From Zanthoxylum bungeanum (lineage: Eukaryota; Streptophyta; Magnoliopsida; Sapindales; Rutaceae): 64,000 bases of DNA. Made by a program: the position numbers and the translations under genes. The DNA lies in the NCBI GenBank assembly GCA_019454045.1, contig SKCR01032776.1, positions 357,745-421,744 of the forward strand, given 5' to 3'. This document shows positions 13,273 through 26,421 of the stretch, piece by piece; the first letter of the stretch is position 1, and every line of letters begins with the position of its first letter. Under the pieces are notes generated by a model. That model saw nothing but the letters and a program-made list of their open reading frames with translations, searched no databases and had not been told where the DNA came from.

Positions 13273-15429
13273 TGTTGAGTTCTAATATAGGTCCCAAGAA
13301 TCATGAAATCAAGCAAGAAATTCGTATGAACACATCAAAGGAGTAAGGCAGAAACATAACTCACATTGAACGGTTTTGGATGCGAAGAACAAGATGCGTT
13401 TTTGCCTCCCTCAAAGTCACGGCAGCAGCTCTCCAAGGCAGTGGGCTGCTCGGTTTTGATGGTGGTAGTCTCCTCCATGATCGGCCATTGATGACCTCCA
13501 TTGAAGCTCCAAGCTTCAAGCTCCAAAAATGATTCCAAGCTCATAAATTCGTTTCCCTATCACCATAGTATAACCCAAGGTGTGTGCTAGCACTCTTTCC
13601 TCTTAATTATTCTCACCAAAACTGCAGAAAAAGGAGCAAGAATTCGGCTCCAAGCCGTGAGAGGGAGAGAAGAGAAAGAGAGGGAAAATGGGTTTCATAG
13701 AAAACGTAAAACCCTAAAAAATGTGAATAAAATCAAGAGAGAGAGAAAGTGTAAATGCTTTTTATATTTTCCAAAATTTAATAAAAGCATTTACCACCTT
13801 TTACTTTCAAAAAGCAAAGTCAAAAGGTCAAAAGCAAAAATGCTTTTCCATCACCTATCACTTTTTACTATTCACATCAAGTTACTTTAATAAAGTGACA
13901 ACATGTAAAGTCACATCACATCACTCAAAGTGACAAGTGATTTGACAATTGATGCGACTAGCGATTTGACGCTTGATGTGACTTGCGTGCCGCGCTCGAA
14001 TTCGAAATGCGAATGCGCTCGCAATCACTCTCGGGCTCGGGTTCGCTAATTCCAAATTAACGAATTTTCCGTCGCGTCGTAATTAAATGATTACGCCTAG
14101 CGAAATCACTATTCACGTCGCTAACGAATTAATTCAAAATTAATTCGTTCGCCTGAATTAAAATCTAATTTTAATTCCGCGCCGAAATCCAATTTCATAT
14201 AATATATCGAATATATTATTTTATCCGATTAATTCTAAATTAATCGTTCTCTCTCTTTAATTAATATTTTATCCCAGATAAAATATCTTCGTAATTAATC
14301 CCAGATTAATTTTCTCTCTCTTCGAATTAATCCCAGATTAATTCTATCTCTATCTTCTAATTAATCCCAGATTAATAAAGTGCGAGTTATACATCATCGG
14401 TGAATCTTCGGGAAGGGACCCATGAGATCTCCGGATATGTTGGCAGTAAATCGGGTCGTCGGACTATCCGAACACGTAAGTACCTCGTACTACGTTTATA
14501 CCGATTTACAAGACAAGGTTGGCTTCTAGCAAAGCGCCATGCCTACCCAATTCTCCAGAAATATTCTTACACGAATATATAGATCTGTATCAAGCGTAGT
14601 ATACCGTAGTATTGTGTATATCAGCCCAGTATCGGATAGTCACGTGTAGGGCTGGGGCTGGATAAGTGTCTGCCCCGTCCGAAGCACATGTCGGATGTCT
14701 GGTAACTAGTCTCTATAATCGGATATACATGACCTTGTCATAATATCCCGATGGCCGGCCAGCACTTAAGAGCACTAATACCGTATCCTGCGTGACATCA
14801 TCTCCACTATGACTGGAGTGATACTTCCGTCTTGACATCACACCCAATACACTACGACTCTCTGATAAACCCAGAAGTGGTGTACGCAGAACCGGTTAAA
14901 GCCCTGTACCACCAAGACCAAAGTCTATCGATTATCGTAAGTATTAGCGATGTAAGTCTCAGGTTAAGACTATACACACCTACCTTGATTTCGGCCTCCC
15001 ATAGACACATAGTCATAATACCAATGGGATTCCGAGGGGTCTATCCAGAGCGAAGCTGTTTCTCGTACCATCGTTGAAACACGACCTCCTATCGCACTTG
15101 CATAAGTATCCAATACTTATATATATGAGAACTATGCCGTTGTGCCCTCTTAACGTGCACAAGTGCAATATTAGCCTATTCTGCATTATCGATGTCCAGT
15201 CTCGATAATACTCCGGCTAGGGATATTTAATGATTAAACCTTTAGGGACTGATATTGTCTCATATCATTCTCACTCCAGGAACTAATCATAGGGACCTCT
15301 CTTCATTTATATATCTAAGGTGATCTAATCACAAATGATGAGAGTACAATCTCCTTTGTCACATAGTTAATTTGTACAACAACACCGTGATCTGTACAAA
15401 TAGTGACGCTATGGTCATTTTGTCCAACA
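13273..15429 (-). repeat. M2 5' LTR (2,157 bp)
   Basis: Partner of 5351-7479. It keeps the complete AT-rich hairpin array at about 14130-14385. A minus-strand TATAAAAA lies at 13766-13759. It is bounded by the primer site on the left and by the ccagg duplication at 15430-15434 on the right, where the M1 pol resumes. Confidence 0.93.
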
Positions 15430-15434
15430 CCAGG

Positions 15435-16800
15435 AACAGTATCACTCTGATTTTCATCAAGTTCTACTTTCCTCCCACTAACCACTGCATTTAGGAATTC
15501 TTTCTCAAGGAAAACCGCATGTAGAGCAACAAATACTTTGTTCTCTCGTGAGTGATAGAAGTAATATCCTTTGGTTTCCCTAGGATATCCTACGAATAGG
15601 CATTTATCCGATTTGGGATCAAGTTTGGTACCTTCCAAACGTTTGACGTATGCCTAGCATCCCCAAATCTTCAGGAATGAGAAACCAGGTTTCTTTCCTG
15701 TCCATATCTCATACGGAGTCTGTTGTACAGACTTTGACGGAATCTTATTCAAAATAAGAATTGTACTGTTTAATGCATATCCCCAGAAGGAAATATGTAG
15801 CTCAGTGCGACTCATCATAGACCTTACCATGTCCAACAAAGTTCAGTTTCTCCGTTCGGACACACCGTTTAATTGCGGTGTTCCAGGAGGAGTCCACTGT
15901 GAAAGAATACCATATTCTTTCAAGTAATCTAGAAACTCATTGCTTAAGTATTCGCCACCACGGTCCGACCGCAATGTCTTTATACTCATGCAGTTCTGTT
16001 TTTCAACTTCGTGTCGAAACTCTTTGAATTTCTCAAAAGTTTCCGACTTGTGTCTCATAAGATACACATAACCATAACGTGATGGATCATCCGTAAAGGT
16101 TATGAAGTATTCATATCCACCTCTAGCCTGTCTAGACATGGGCCCACAAACGTCACTATGAACGAGGGCTAACAGGTCGGTGGCGCATTCACCCTTACCG
16201 CTAAAAGGTGATTTAGGCATTTTGCCTAATAAGCAAGATTCGCAGACGTCATATGAATTTGGATCAAATCCGTCCAAGTACTCACTCTTCGAAAGTGTGG
16301 ATATGCGAGTCTTGTTTATGTGTCCCAGACGACAATGCCACATATAAGTTTCATATTTGTTACTCGTTTTTAGCCTTTTGTTTGTTACATTATATGTTTG
16401 AGATTGATTTATATTCAAAATATAAAGACCATTATTAGCATCAGCAGAACATATCTCAAAATCATCTTTATAAACAAAAAACACCAAGTGTTTCGGAATA
16501 CAAAAGTGTACCCGCATTGGGTCAAACAAGATACAGAGATAATATTCCTAGTCAAACTAGGTACATAATAACAATCTGAAAGTTTAAGTACATGCCCCGA
16601 AGGCAGTTCTAAAACAAAAGTGCCAACGGCCAAAACGGCGACTGGTGCCCCATTTCCGACGCGTAAATCAATCTCCCATGAGGCCAGTCTCCTGCTAATC
16701 TGCAGATCCTGCACATCAGTACATATATGAGTACCACAACCAGAATCAAAAATCCAATTTTTTAAACTAGAAGTAGTCATGTTTATATCAATAACAAACA
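15435..16800 (-). pseudogene. M1 pol N-terminal part: protease end and integrase, broken
   Basis: The frame at 16529-15843 (228 aa) carries the GAG-pre/HHCC finger (MWHCRLGHINK ... CESC), then integrase with VHSDVCGPM, RSDRGGEY and NGVSERRN, which hold the D, D and E of the catalytic triad. It stops at an Arg to TGA change. The next piece at 15839-15654 ends at a Trp to TAG change. The last piece begins at 15638 and runs through KLDPKSDKCLFVGYPRETKGYY until M2 interrupts it; beyond 15434 that frame reads only M2 LTR. Integrase in this family joins the cDNA ends to nuclear DNA. Confidence 0.9.
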
Positions 16801-17655
16801 TGCCTGAAGCCGGTGCCTTGCCCGCTTTAATCTCCTTCTGAAGCGCCTTGTACTCGCGACAGTCACGCTTCCAGTGACCCCGCTTGCCGCACTGGAGGCA
16901 AACATCCTGAGATTTGTCCTTAGGCTTCCCAGAAGCCTTTGACGATTTGGCCTTGCCCTTTCCTTTATGCTTCTTCTTCTTCACACCTCCAGTCGCCTTG
17001 AGCCCAGCCCTCGGTGTATGAGATGTCGAAGCAAAGTGTGCCTCGCGCTTGTTGCCCTTAATTAGCTCCTTTTCGGCTTCCTTAAGAACCGACAATAAGT
17101 CTCCAAGAGTATCATCAGTGTTTATCAAATTATAGTTTATGATGAACTGTCTCCAAGTGTCGGGGAGAGATTACCGGACCATATCTATGGTAATCTCAGC
17201 CTCAAAGACTATCCCCATCTCAGCCAGCTTATCAATGTCAGCAATCATATGTGCCACATTGGACTCAACAGACATGCCTTCTGACAAATGTGAACGGAAA
17301 AGCTTCTTCACTAACTCATATCTCCGTGACCTTTGGTTAGATTGGTGAAGATCTTGCAACCTTGCCAACATGTTATAGGGATCCAAGTCCCTGTTCTGTC
17401 GACGGAAATGCTGAGTCATATAGAAGCAAGCATAATAGACTGAGCAGTATCACAATCATCACTGTGAGTCTTCCAAAGCTCCAGCTCGAGTAGCTCATCA
17501 GGTTTGGGCTTAGGCCCAAGAGGTATTTGTATAGTATATAGTGGCCTCTCGGCTCCAAGGACTATCCTTAGATTCATTTCCCAATCGGCAAAGTTCTTTC
17601 CCTTGAAGACATTTTCGCCCATGATAATGTCTCAGACATTTCCCTTTCCAGTCAT
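16801..17655 (-). pseudogene. M1 gag (capsid, CCHC zinc knuckle), broken
   Basis: Translation would start at the ATG at 17655-17653, but codon 8 is TGA (17634-17632) where P1 and P2 have Arg. Open pieces are 17622-17416, 17419-17171 and 17128-16415. The last contains the knuckle CLQCGKRGHWKRDC and runs without a stop into the protease WIFDSGCGTHICTD, so gag and pol form one frame in this family. Gag forms the virus-like particle and binds the genomic RNA. Confidence 0.88.
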
Positions 17656-19865
17656 CTTGGCTACGATAGTCCAACTATCTAGTCAACGATATTTGGGTAC
17701 AGTCTAACTGTTACAAGAAAAATAACATTGTATTAGTCCAACTAAAATAATTTTGACGAAATAATTTGAAAGCGCGTAAAGCTAAGTATCTGAATGAAAT
17801 TGCAAATTCAATACTAGCCTCCCACTATTTTTTGGCGAGTCTCTAACCCTCTGTCGAGTACTCGGGAAACCTAGTTTCCTAGTGGGCTAGGATCCCGTTA
17901 AATAACACACAACATTGACTTTGGCCAACAAGCTGTATGATATTTAACTACGTAGATCTCTAAGATCAATTGGATTTCATCCAATTCCTAGATCCGGTAG
18001 GTGGACCTCCAAGTCAGAAACATATATACAATATATATGCCAATATATCCAATATATTTTCCTAACCTTTTTCCTCTGAATCAACTAAGCCTTGGCTTTG
18101 GCACAACAAGCTTAATAATTCCAGTTAAGCGGGAACCATTGACATAGAAAGCTTCGTAATCAATGTCGATGGACAAGAAGTGATCTTGACTTTGGCCAAC
18201 AAATCACAACTTGGACAAGACACTGATATGGAACAAAACTCTCATGATTCAAACACATCCGCAATTGACAAAGGTCTTGACTTTGGCCAACAAACCAATG
18301 CCAACTTTGGATCTTGAGTAAGAATCACTCAACGGAAGGAAAAACGCTTAATTTGTTTTGATGGTTTTTCACGTAAATTGGCAACCAATTTATTATCTTT
18401 GTTAAGGTCTCATCATACACTCTTAAGCATGCTTCTAAAACATTATAAAGCGCAAAAAGTAAATTAATAATGATATGCGGATGGATATGTCACAAATTGT
18501 TCCTAGAACAAATCACTCCTTTCCTCTCCCCGGCTATAACTATTCTAACTTCTACCCAATAACATAATACAATAAAGAAACCTCATTTACATTGAGGGGA
18601 ATTGGTGAGAAGAGAAATACAAAGAATCAGGAGATAAAAGGCTGGACACGCAGGTCCAATTTAATAAATTCTAAATTTATTACAATTTCAAAAATTGCCC
18701 TCACCCTTCTAATATCCATCCGATATATATTATTCATACAACACATTCATGTAATCATACAAAACATGTTATTAAATCAATCTAATCCAATTAATTAATC
18801 TTTGAATTAATGATCATCCAATGTTCAAACAACGATTTGATTTGCGCGAGTCAAACTCGTTTAAGAATAAATACTCAAAGTAAGTATTCTTGAATTATTT
18901 TGAACTACAACTTTAAATCCAATTTATTTGTATTCAACACTAATTCCAAATTAAATATTTACACTTATTTATTTGCCTTAAAGACTTGGATTCCAAATCC
19001 AATCTTAATGGGTCTCAAAGGCCCAATAACATCCAATGTCCTTTTAATTAAAGTCCAATGGGCTTTTAATTGATTCTTAGGGCATGGGCTTTGGCCATAA
19101 TGGATCAAACCCAAAATGCCAAGGCCCAATAGGAATCACCCTATTGCCAAAAAATAAATTTAGGCCCAATAGGCCCAATTAAATTCTTTAAAGTGCCAAG
19201 TGAATTATTTGGACTTTATGGAATTGGTTTTGGGCCCAATTGATTCCAATCCAAAAGTCCAAAACCAAACTTGGTCAAACCAAGCCCATTAAGCCCAAAT
19301 ACACACTTTTAGCCCAATTCATTTTTAAAGGCTTATTAACATAATATAATATTCCAAATATCACAATTATTTTAATTAAAGTGTATTAGCCATGATTAAT
19401 TAATTAAACTCAATATTTCCAAAATACCAATTAACTTAATTAATCATGCTTAAACCAACAATTTATGCTCAACACAAATTGAAGCCAAAATTCATCATTT
19501 CATGCTCAACACAAATTAAATGCAAAATACATCATTTCATGCTCAACATGCTCTTTGATTTTAACATAAACATTATTGACTTTGATTCTAATCCAATCAA
19601 ACCAACAATCAACATTTAAAAATGCATTTAAACACATCATTTTATGTTACAAAAAATCAAAAACTGCAGTCCACTGTACAGTTCAAATTCGGCCAATGGA
19701 GTATTTTTTTTTATTCATTTGATTTGTCTCAAATCTAATCATGCATAACTCTAAGTTATCATATTCTAAGCATGCTCAAAGCATCAGTTTAAAAGAATCA
19801 TGTTCAAAACATAAAAGCCCCAAATTTTAGGCTCAAGAACCCTAAAAATTTTCATGCTTAAAATT
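17656..19865 (-). other. M1 5' untranslated leader
   Basis: 2.2 kb with no supported gene. It carries minus-strand TTGGCCAA motifs near 17915, 18188 and 18282 with a degenerate one near 18095, the conserved block at 18574-18660, a TGGGCY-rich tract at 19010-19330, and an AT-rich part next to the primer site. Confidence 0.75.
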
Positions 19866-19879
19866 GGCTCATGAAACCA
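19866..19879 (-). other. M1 primer binding site, diverged
   Basis: Minus-strand tggtttcatgagcc against the usual TGGTATCAGAGCC. The position one base from the LTR identifies it. The mismatches suggest mutation after insertion or a variant site. Confidence 0.6.
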
Positions 19880-19880
19880 T

Positions 19881-21819
19881 TGTTAGTGTTCCTAGAACAT
19901 GCCAAGGATCTAATAAGCAAGAAAACAAGTGATTAAAATCATTATAAGTTGCGGAAATACATACAACGAACGGATTTGAGCTTTTAAAATTTGAGAAGAG
20001 AACTCCAAGTTCCAAGCTTAAAGTGTTGATTCCAACTCTTGAAGATGTTTCCCTATCACCTTTGTTGATCTTTGAAGTGCTAGCTAACTTGATTTTGCCA
20101 CAAAATCAATGAGAAGAAGAACAAGAATCTCACGCCCAAGCCATGTGTTTCTAGGGTTTGTATTTTGTTCACGTGTTACAAAATGAGAGAGAGAGAGATG
20201 CCTTTTGGTAAAAACCAATTTACCCTTTTCACCTAAACAAGGTGGTTGGGTAAATGGTTTCACCAAAACCATTCCAAGGTGGTTGGAAAGTAAATGGTTT
20301 AGCATAAATGCCAACTACCCTCCCAACTACCACATGTGAAGTGGGCCCCATATTTGAATTCAAAATTCAAATGTCTCTACGAATATTTACCGCGGCTCGG
20401 ATCCGTTTAATCCGATTAAACGAACTTTCTTCGCTAAATAATTAAATCTAATTTAATTAAATAACGATGCCTCGCAACTATATTACGAACGTCGTTTACG
20501 AATTAATTCTAAATTAATTCGTTCGTTCGTATTAAAGTCCGACTTTAATTTCGTAATGAAATCCAATTCCTATTAATATATCCAATATATTAATTTTAGC
20601 CCATACGAATAAATTAAATAGAAAAATCAAATTTACCTATTAAATTTATTTTACCGATTAATTCCATATTAATCGCGTTCTCTTTCTTCCGAACACATTT
20701 AATCCCAGATTAAATAAAGCTTCAATTAATCCTAGATTAATTTTCTCTCTCTTAATTAATCCCAGATTAATTCTAATCGAGTCAACTGTCATCGGTGAAT
20801 CTTTGGGAAGCGACCCAAGAGATCTCTGGATATGTTGGAAGTAAATCCGGTTATCGGACTATCCGATAAAGTGAGTATCTCGTACCACGTGCTTACCGAT
20901 TTACAAGACATGGTTGGCTTCTAGCAAAACACCGTGCCTACCCAATTCTCCAGAATATTCTTACTGGAATATATATAATCTATGTCAGGCGTAGTATACG
21001 TCGTATTGTGTATAGCGATCCAGTATATGATGTCACGTGCAAGGCCTGGGGCTGGAATAGTGTCTGCCCCGTACGAAGCACATATCAGATATCAAGCAAC
21101 TAGTCTTTTTGAATCGGATAATCATGACCTTGTCATATTATCTCGATGGTTGCAACACTATAGAGAACTAGTTCTGAATCTCTGCGTGATCATCATCTCC
21201 ATATGTCTGAAGTGATACTTCCATCTTGACATCACATCCAATACACTACGATTCTCAATAAACCTAGTAGAGGCGTACACAGAACCTGTTAAAGCCCTGG
21301 ACGACCAAAATGAAAGTTTACCGATTGTCGCAACTACTAGCGATGCAAGTCTCAGGTTAAGACCAAACACACCTACCCTGAAGCGGACTCCCATAGACAC
21401 ATATACATACTACCAATGGGATTCTGCGGGGTCTATCTAGAGCGAAGCTGTTTTCCGTACTATCGGTAAAACACAACCTCCTATCGCACTTGCATAAGTA
21501 TCCAATACTTAAACATATGAGAACTGTGCCGTTATGCCCTCACAACGCGCACAAGTGCAATACTAGTCTATTCCGCATTATCGATGTCCAGTCACGATAA
21601 TACTACGACTATGGATATTTAATGATTAAACATTTATGGATTGATACTGTCTCATATCATCTCAATCCGGAACTAATCATAAGGACTTCTACCATTTCTA
21701 TATCAGAGTAAATAAATTACGAAACGGTAAAAGGAAATTTCATTACTACATAGTTAATTTTGTACAAAAACACAATGTCTTTTACAAACAGTGACGCGAT
21801 GGGTCATAATTGTCTAACA
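19881..21819 (-). repeat. M1 5' LTR (1,939 bp)
   Basis: Partner of 1668-3586, beginning tgttagtgttcctag and ending gtctaaca. The catgt duplication follows at 21820-21824 and M0 sequence resumes. Perfect hairpins in the AT-rich part include ATTTAAT-cccag-ATTAAAT near 20697-20715. Confidence 0.93.
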
Positions 21820-21824
21820 CATGT

Positions 21825-22480
21825 ACCACACTCAGTATCTAAAATCCAATTTTAATACTAGTAGTGAACATATTTATGACAAACATATTTGAAGTCGGAG
21901 CCTTGCCCGTCTTCATTCCTTCATGTCTACCTTGTCCATACGGCAGTCACGCTTCCGTGATCCCGTTTGCTACTATTTCGGCCGACATCTTGGGATATAT
22001 CATTTGTCTTCCTAGAAGATTATAATGACTTTGCCTTTGCCCCTTTTCCATACACCAGAAGCCTTTGGCCTTCTAGAATATCGAAGTAAGATGTGCCTTG
22101 CGCTTCTTGCCTTATTGCAAACTTTGGCTTTGTCTCCTTGAGAATAGCCATTAACTTTCCAAAAGTTTACTATTGCAATTTAGTACTTCTAAGATCTAAA
22201 ATAGATCTATGAAGATCCTTCAATTTCATTATCATACTATAAGGATCTGATCCTTAGTTCTGATTAAGAAATTAAGGAGTCATTTTGACAAGCTTAATGG
22301 ATTAAGCACTAAAGTTATCATCACATGAATATTCCAAATAACTTGTTCTACCATTTGCTCAACTCCGGGCTTAGGCCCGAAATGTCACTATATCAAATAA
22401 AGTAACTTCTCGGTCACTTAGGACTATCCTGAGATTTTATTCCCAATTTGAAAATTAAAGTCGTTTAAATACATTTGAAT
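21825..22480 (-). pseudogene. M0 protease start and gag remnant
   Basis: This continues the M0 frame from 1667 across the M1 insertion. Minus-strand similarity covers the protease start near 21830-21890 and parts of the gag basic region (cagaagcctttggcc near 22060). Stops are frequent and about 200 bp are missing relative to P1 gag. No protein is expected. Confidence 0.75.
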
Positions 22481-24634
22481 ACAGTCCAACTGTTTAATTA
22501 AAACAACATTAAATATTAGTCCAACTAATAAATTAATTTATTTGACGAAATATTTGAAATGAGCGCGTATGGCAAGTAACTAAACGAATATTGCAAATTT
22601 AATACTTGTCTCCCACTAATTTTCGGCGAGCCTCTAACCCTCTGTGGAGTACTCGGGAAACCTTGATTCCTAGTGGGCTAGGATCCCATTAAATAACACA
22701 CAATATTAACTTTGGCCAACAAATTTTATGATAATTAACTAGGTAGATCTCTAAGATCAATTGGATCCCATCCAATTCCTATATCCAGTAGGTGGACATC
22801 CAAGTCCGAAACATATATCTTATATATGCCAATATGTCCAATATATTGCCTAACCTTTTTTCCTCGGAATCAACTAAGCCTTGGCTTTGGCACAACAAAC
22901 TTAGTGATCCCAGTTAAGCGGAACCCATTGACCTTGGAAAGCTTCGTAATTAATGTCGATGGACAAGAAGTGATATTGACTTTGGCCAACAAATCACAAC
23001 TTGGACAAGACACCAATATGGAATAAAGCTCTCATGATTCAAACACATCCTCGACGGACAAAGGCCTTGACTTTGGCCAACAAACCAATGCCAGTCTTGG
23101 ATATTGAGTAAGAATCAATCAATGGAAAAAAAAACGCTTAATATGATGTTGAGGGTTTTTCGCGTGCAATTGCCAACCAATTAATTATCTTTGTTAATGT
23201 CTCATCATCATACACCCTTAAAGATGCATTCTAAACACATAATAATGCGCATATAAATAAAATAATATTGATATGCGGATGGATACTTTAACACATTGTT
23301 CCTAGAACAAATCTCTCCATTTCCTCTCTCCCGCTAGCACAAGTATTACTTATACCCGATTACATAACACTTCTAAAGAAACCTCATTTACATTGAGGGG
23401 AATAGGTGAGAAGAGAAATACAAAGAGTAAGGAGGTAATAGGCTGGACACGCAGGTCCAATTAATAAATTCTAAATTTATTACAACAATTTCCAAAATTT
23501 TCCCACCCATCTAATATCCATCCAATATACATTATTCATGCATCGCAACCATGTATTCACACAAGCATGTTATCAATCAATCTAATCCAATTAATTAATC
23601 TGAAAATTAATGACCATCCAATGTTCAAACAACGATTTGATTTTGGGCGAGTCAAACTCGTTTTGCGAATAAGTATTCAAAGTACGAATTCTTGAATTAA
23701 ATTAAACTACAACATTAAATCCAATTTAATTTGTATTTAATACTAATTCACTTATTTAATTCCAAATTAAATATCTACGCTTTATTAATGTACCTTTACG
23801 ACTTAGATTCCAAATCTAATCGTTACGGGTCTCAAAGGCCAATTAACATCCAATGTCAATTCAATTAAAAGTCCAATGGGCTTTTAATTAATTTCTAAGG
23901 CATGGACTTTTGGTCAATATGGGTCAAACCCAAATACCAAAGCCCATTTAAGGAATCACCCTTATTTGCCAAGAAACCAATTTAGGCCGAATTAAATATT
24001 AAAGGTCCATTAGTCATAATTGGACTTTATGGATATGGTTTTCGGCCAAATTGGATCCAACCAATTTGCCTAAACCAATCTTGGTACAACCAAGCCCAGT
24101 AAGCCCAATTACAACAATTAAAGCCCAATTTCCAAAATAGGCCTAATTAATTAAATTACCAAATTCCAAATTTTATAACTTAATTAACCAAAGTGTATTG
24201 ACATAATTAATTACACAAATTAACATTTCTAAAACATCAATTTACATAATTAATTATGCTCATTAACATCAAAACATGTCCAACACATTTTAATCAAAAA
24301 TCAAACCCATTTCATGCTTACTAGTCTCGGCAATGGTATAGATTTCTTTGTCCGATTCGGTTTTAATCCAATCAAATCCAATTCAACATTACCAATTGAT
24401 TTCAAGTCATCCAATGAATCAAAAATCAAAAATACCAAGACATTTAGGGCATAGTGAAGATTCGGCCAAGCCATCCATTATTGGGGAAAATTGTTCCAAA
24501 TCAATTTTCATGAAATGATCAAATCCAACTTCAATTAAAAATCATTTAAGCATACTCAATCAAACAATTTCATCAAATCATGCTCAAATTGATTTTACCC
24601 AATTTTAACCCTAAAAAGTTTCATGCTCAATATT
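22481..24634 (-). other. M0 5' untranslated leader
   Basis: About 2.15 kb without a supported gene. Minus-strand TTGGCCAA motifs lie near 22715, 22980 and 23073, the conserved block at 23375-23460, and TGGGCY-rich sequence at 23870-24130. It has the same order of elements as the P2 leader. Confidence 0.75.
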
Positions 24635-24647
24635 GGCTCTGATACCA
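24635..24647 (-). other. M0 primer binding site (initiator Met-tRNA), perfect
   Basis: Minus-strand TGGTATCAGAGCC, the complement of the 3' end of plant initiator Met-tRNA as used by most plant Ty1/copia elements. It is one base from the LTR and is the only perfect site among the six copia elements here. Confidence 0.88.
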
Positions 24648-24648
24648 T

Positions 24649-26421
24649 TGTTGGGTTTCTCTAAGGTCCCAAGGATCATTATCAAGCAAGAAAAATCAGG
24701 TGAATACATCAAAGAAGTTGCAGAATAATTACAACGATCTGTTGAGCGATGCGACGAACACAAAATCCTTTTTATGCCCTTTGAAACTCACGGTCTTCAC
24801 TTTTTTTGGTCCTCCAAGAATCGGCCATGGATGATCTCAAGCTCCAAGCTTCGTGATGTGTATTCTATACTCACGGGTGCGGTTCCCTATCACCTTCGCA
24901 AGACTCCGGAAGTGTGCTAACACTTGGTAATTTTTTGCCACAAAAATCACCTAGCTTCTCCTTGCCATTCTCGGTATTTTGCAGAATTTTGGGAGAGGAA
25001 ATGGCCCTTGGCCGAGAGGTGTAAAAGAGAAGAAGAAGAGATGTGTTAGTTGTTGGTTTTATATATCTAATACACATAAATTGAATTTCAAAAAATCCAT
25101 TTACCAAAAGTCAAGCATTAAAGCTTTGCCAACTACCACCATCAATCAATCAAGTGACAAGTTGTCATATCACTGAAAGTGACTAGACAACACATCACTC
25201 AAAGTGACAAGTGATTTGAGGCTTGATGTGACTTGTCGGCCGTACTTAAATTTGCAATGCGAGTGCGCCCGCAAACACTCTTGGGCTCGGGTTCGCTAAT
25301 TCCAAATTAACAAATTTTTCGTTGCGTCGTAATTAAATAATTATGTCTAGCAAAATTATTATTCACGTCGCTAACGAATTAATTCTAAATTAACTCATTC
25401 GCCCGAATTAAAATCTAATTTCAATTCTGTGTCGAAATCCAATTTCGTATAATATATCGAATATATTATTTTATCGATTAATTCCAAATTAATCGATCTC
25501 TCTCTTTAAACGATATTTTATCCCAGATAAAATATCTTCGCAATTAATCCCAGAATAATTTTCTCTCTCATCTAATTAATCCCAGATTAATAAAGTGCGA
25601 GTCATACGTCATCGGTGAATCATCGGGAAGCGACCTATGAGATCCCCGGATATGTTGGCAGTAAATACGGTCGTAGGACTATCCGAACACGTATGTACCT
25701 AGTACTACGTTTTTACCGATTTACAAGACAAGGTTGGCTTCTAGCAAAGCGCCATGCCTACCCAATTCTCCAGAAATATCCTTACAAGAATATGTGATCT
25801 ATATTATGCGTAGTATACGTAGTATTGCGTATTTCGATCCAGCATCGGATGTCACGTTCATGGCCTGGGGCTGGAAAAATGTCTACCTCGTACGAAACAC
25901 ATATCGGATCTCTGGTACTATACTCTATATTGGATAATCATGACCTAGTCATATTATCCCGATGACTGCAGTACATAAGAGAACCAGTTCCGTATCCTGC
26001 GTGATCATCATCTCCACTATGACTGGAGTGATACTTCCATCTCGACATCACACCCAATACACTACGATTCTCAATATACCCAGAAGAGGCGTACACAGAA
26101 CGTGTTAAAGCCCAGGACGACCAAAACCAAAGTATATTGATTTTCGCAAGTATTAGCGGTGCAAGTCTAAGGTTAAAACCAAATACACCTACCCTGATTC
26201 AGACTTCCATGACACATAGTCATGCTACCAATGGAATTCCGAGGGGTCTATCCAGAGCGAAGCTGTTTTCTGTAACATCGGTAAAACACAACCTCCTACT
26301 ACACTTACATGAGTATCCTATACCCAAATATATGAGAATTATGATGTTATGCTCCCACAACGCGCACAAGTGTAATACTAGTCTATTCCGCATTATCGAT
26401 GTCCAATCTCGATAATACTAT
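24649..26421 (-). repeat. M0 5' LTR, left segment
   Basis: It begins tgttgggtttctc next to the primer site and runs to the P1 insertion. The last five bases (actat, 26417-26421) are the P1 target duplication. The LTR resumes at 35575. Joined length is about 1,986 bp. Its M0 partner lies outside the window, so its age cannot be judged. Confidence 0.92.

Larger units (their letters stand above)
5351..15429 (-). mobile_element. M2: young but non-coding Angela-type copia element
   Basis: It is 10,079 bp with TSD ccagg at 5346-5350 and 15430-15434, inserted in the M1 pol. 3' LTR 5351-7479, polypurine tract 7480-7493, decayed pol and gag to about 10400, leader to 13258, primer site 13259-13271, 5' LTR 13273-15429. 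The first 200 nt of the two LTRs differ at only two positions, so insertion was recent, yet no pol domain remains open and most of gag is missing. It was therefore probably already non-coding when it moved and used proteins from another element. Confidence 0.93.
1668..21819 (-). mobile_element. M1: full-length Angela-type Ty1/copia retrotransposon, with M2 nested inside
   Basis: The ends are TGTT...AACA and the 5-bp duplication catgt lies at 1663-1667 and 21820-21824. Without M2 the element is about 10.07 kb: 3' LTR 1668-3586, pol 3587-5345 plus 15435 onward, gag to 17655, leader, primer site 19866-19879, 5' LTR 19881-21819. The first 120 nt of the two LTRs differ at about 7 positions, so it is older than P1, P2 or M2. 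It lies inside the M0 protease region. Its frames are interrupted mainly by nonsense changes, most of which fit cytosine deamination. Confidence 0.93.

Noticed and set aside
15315..15434. C-terminal part of a 107-residue frame starting at 15638
   Set aside because: Beyond 15434 it reads into the M2 LTR; it is a junction artefact, not a fusion protein.
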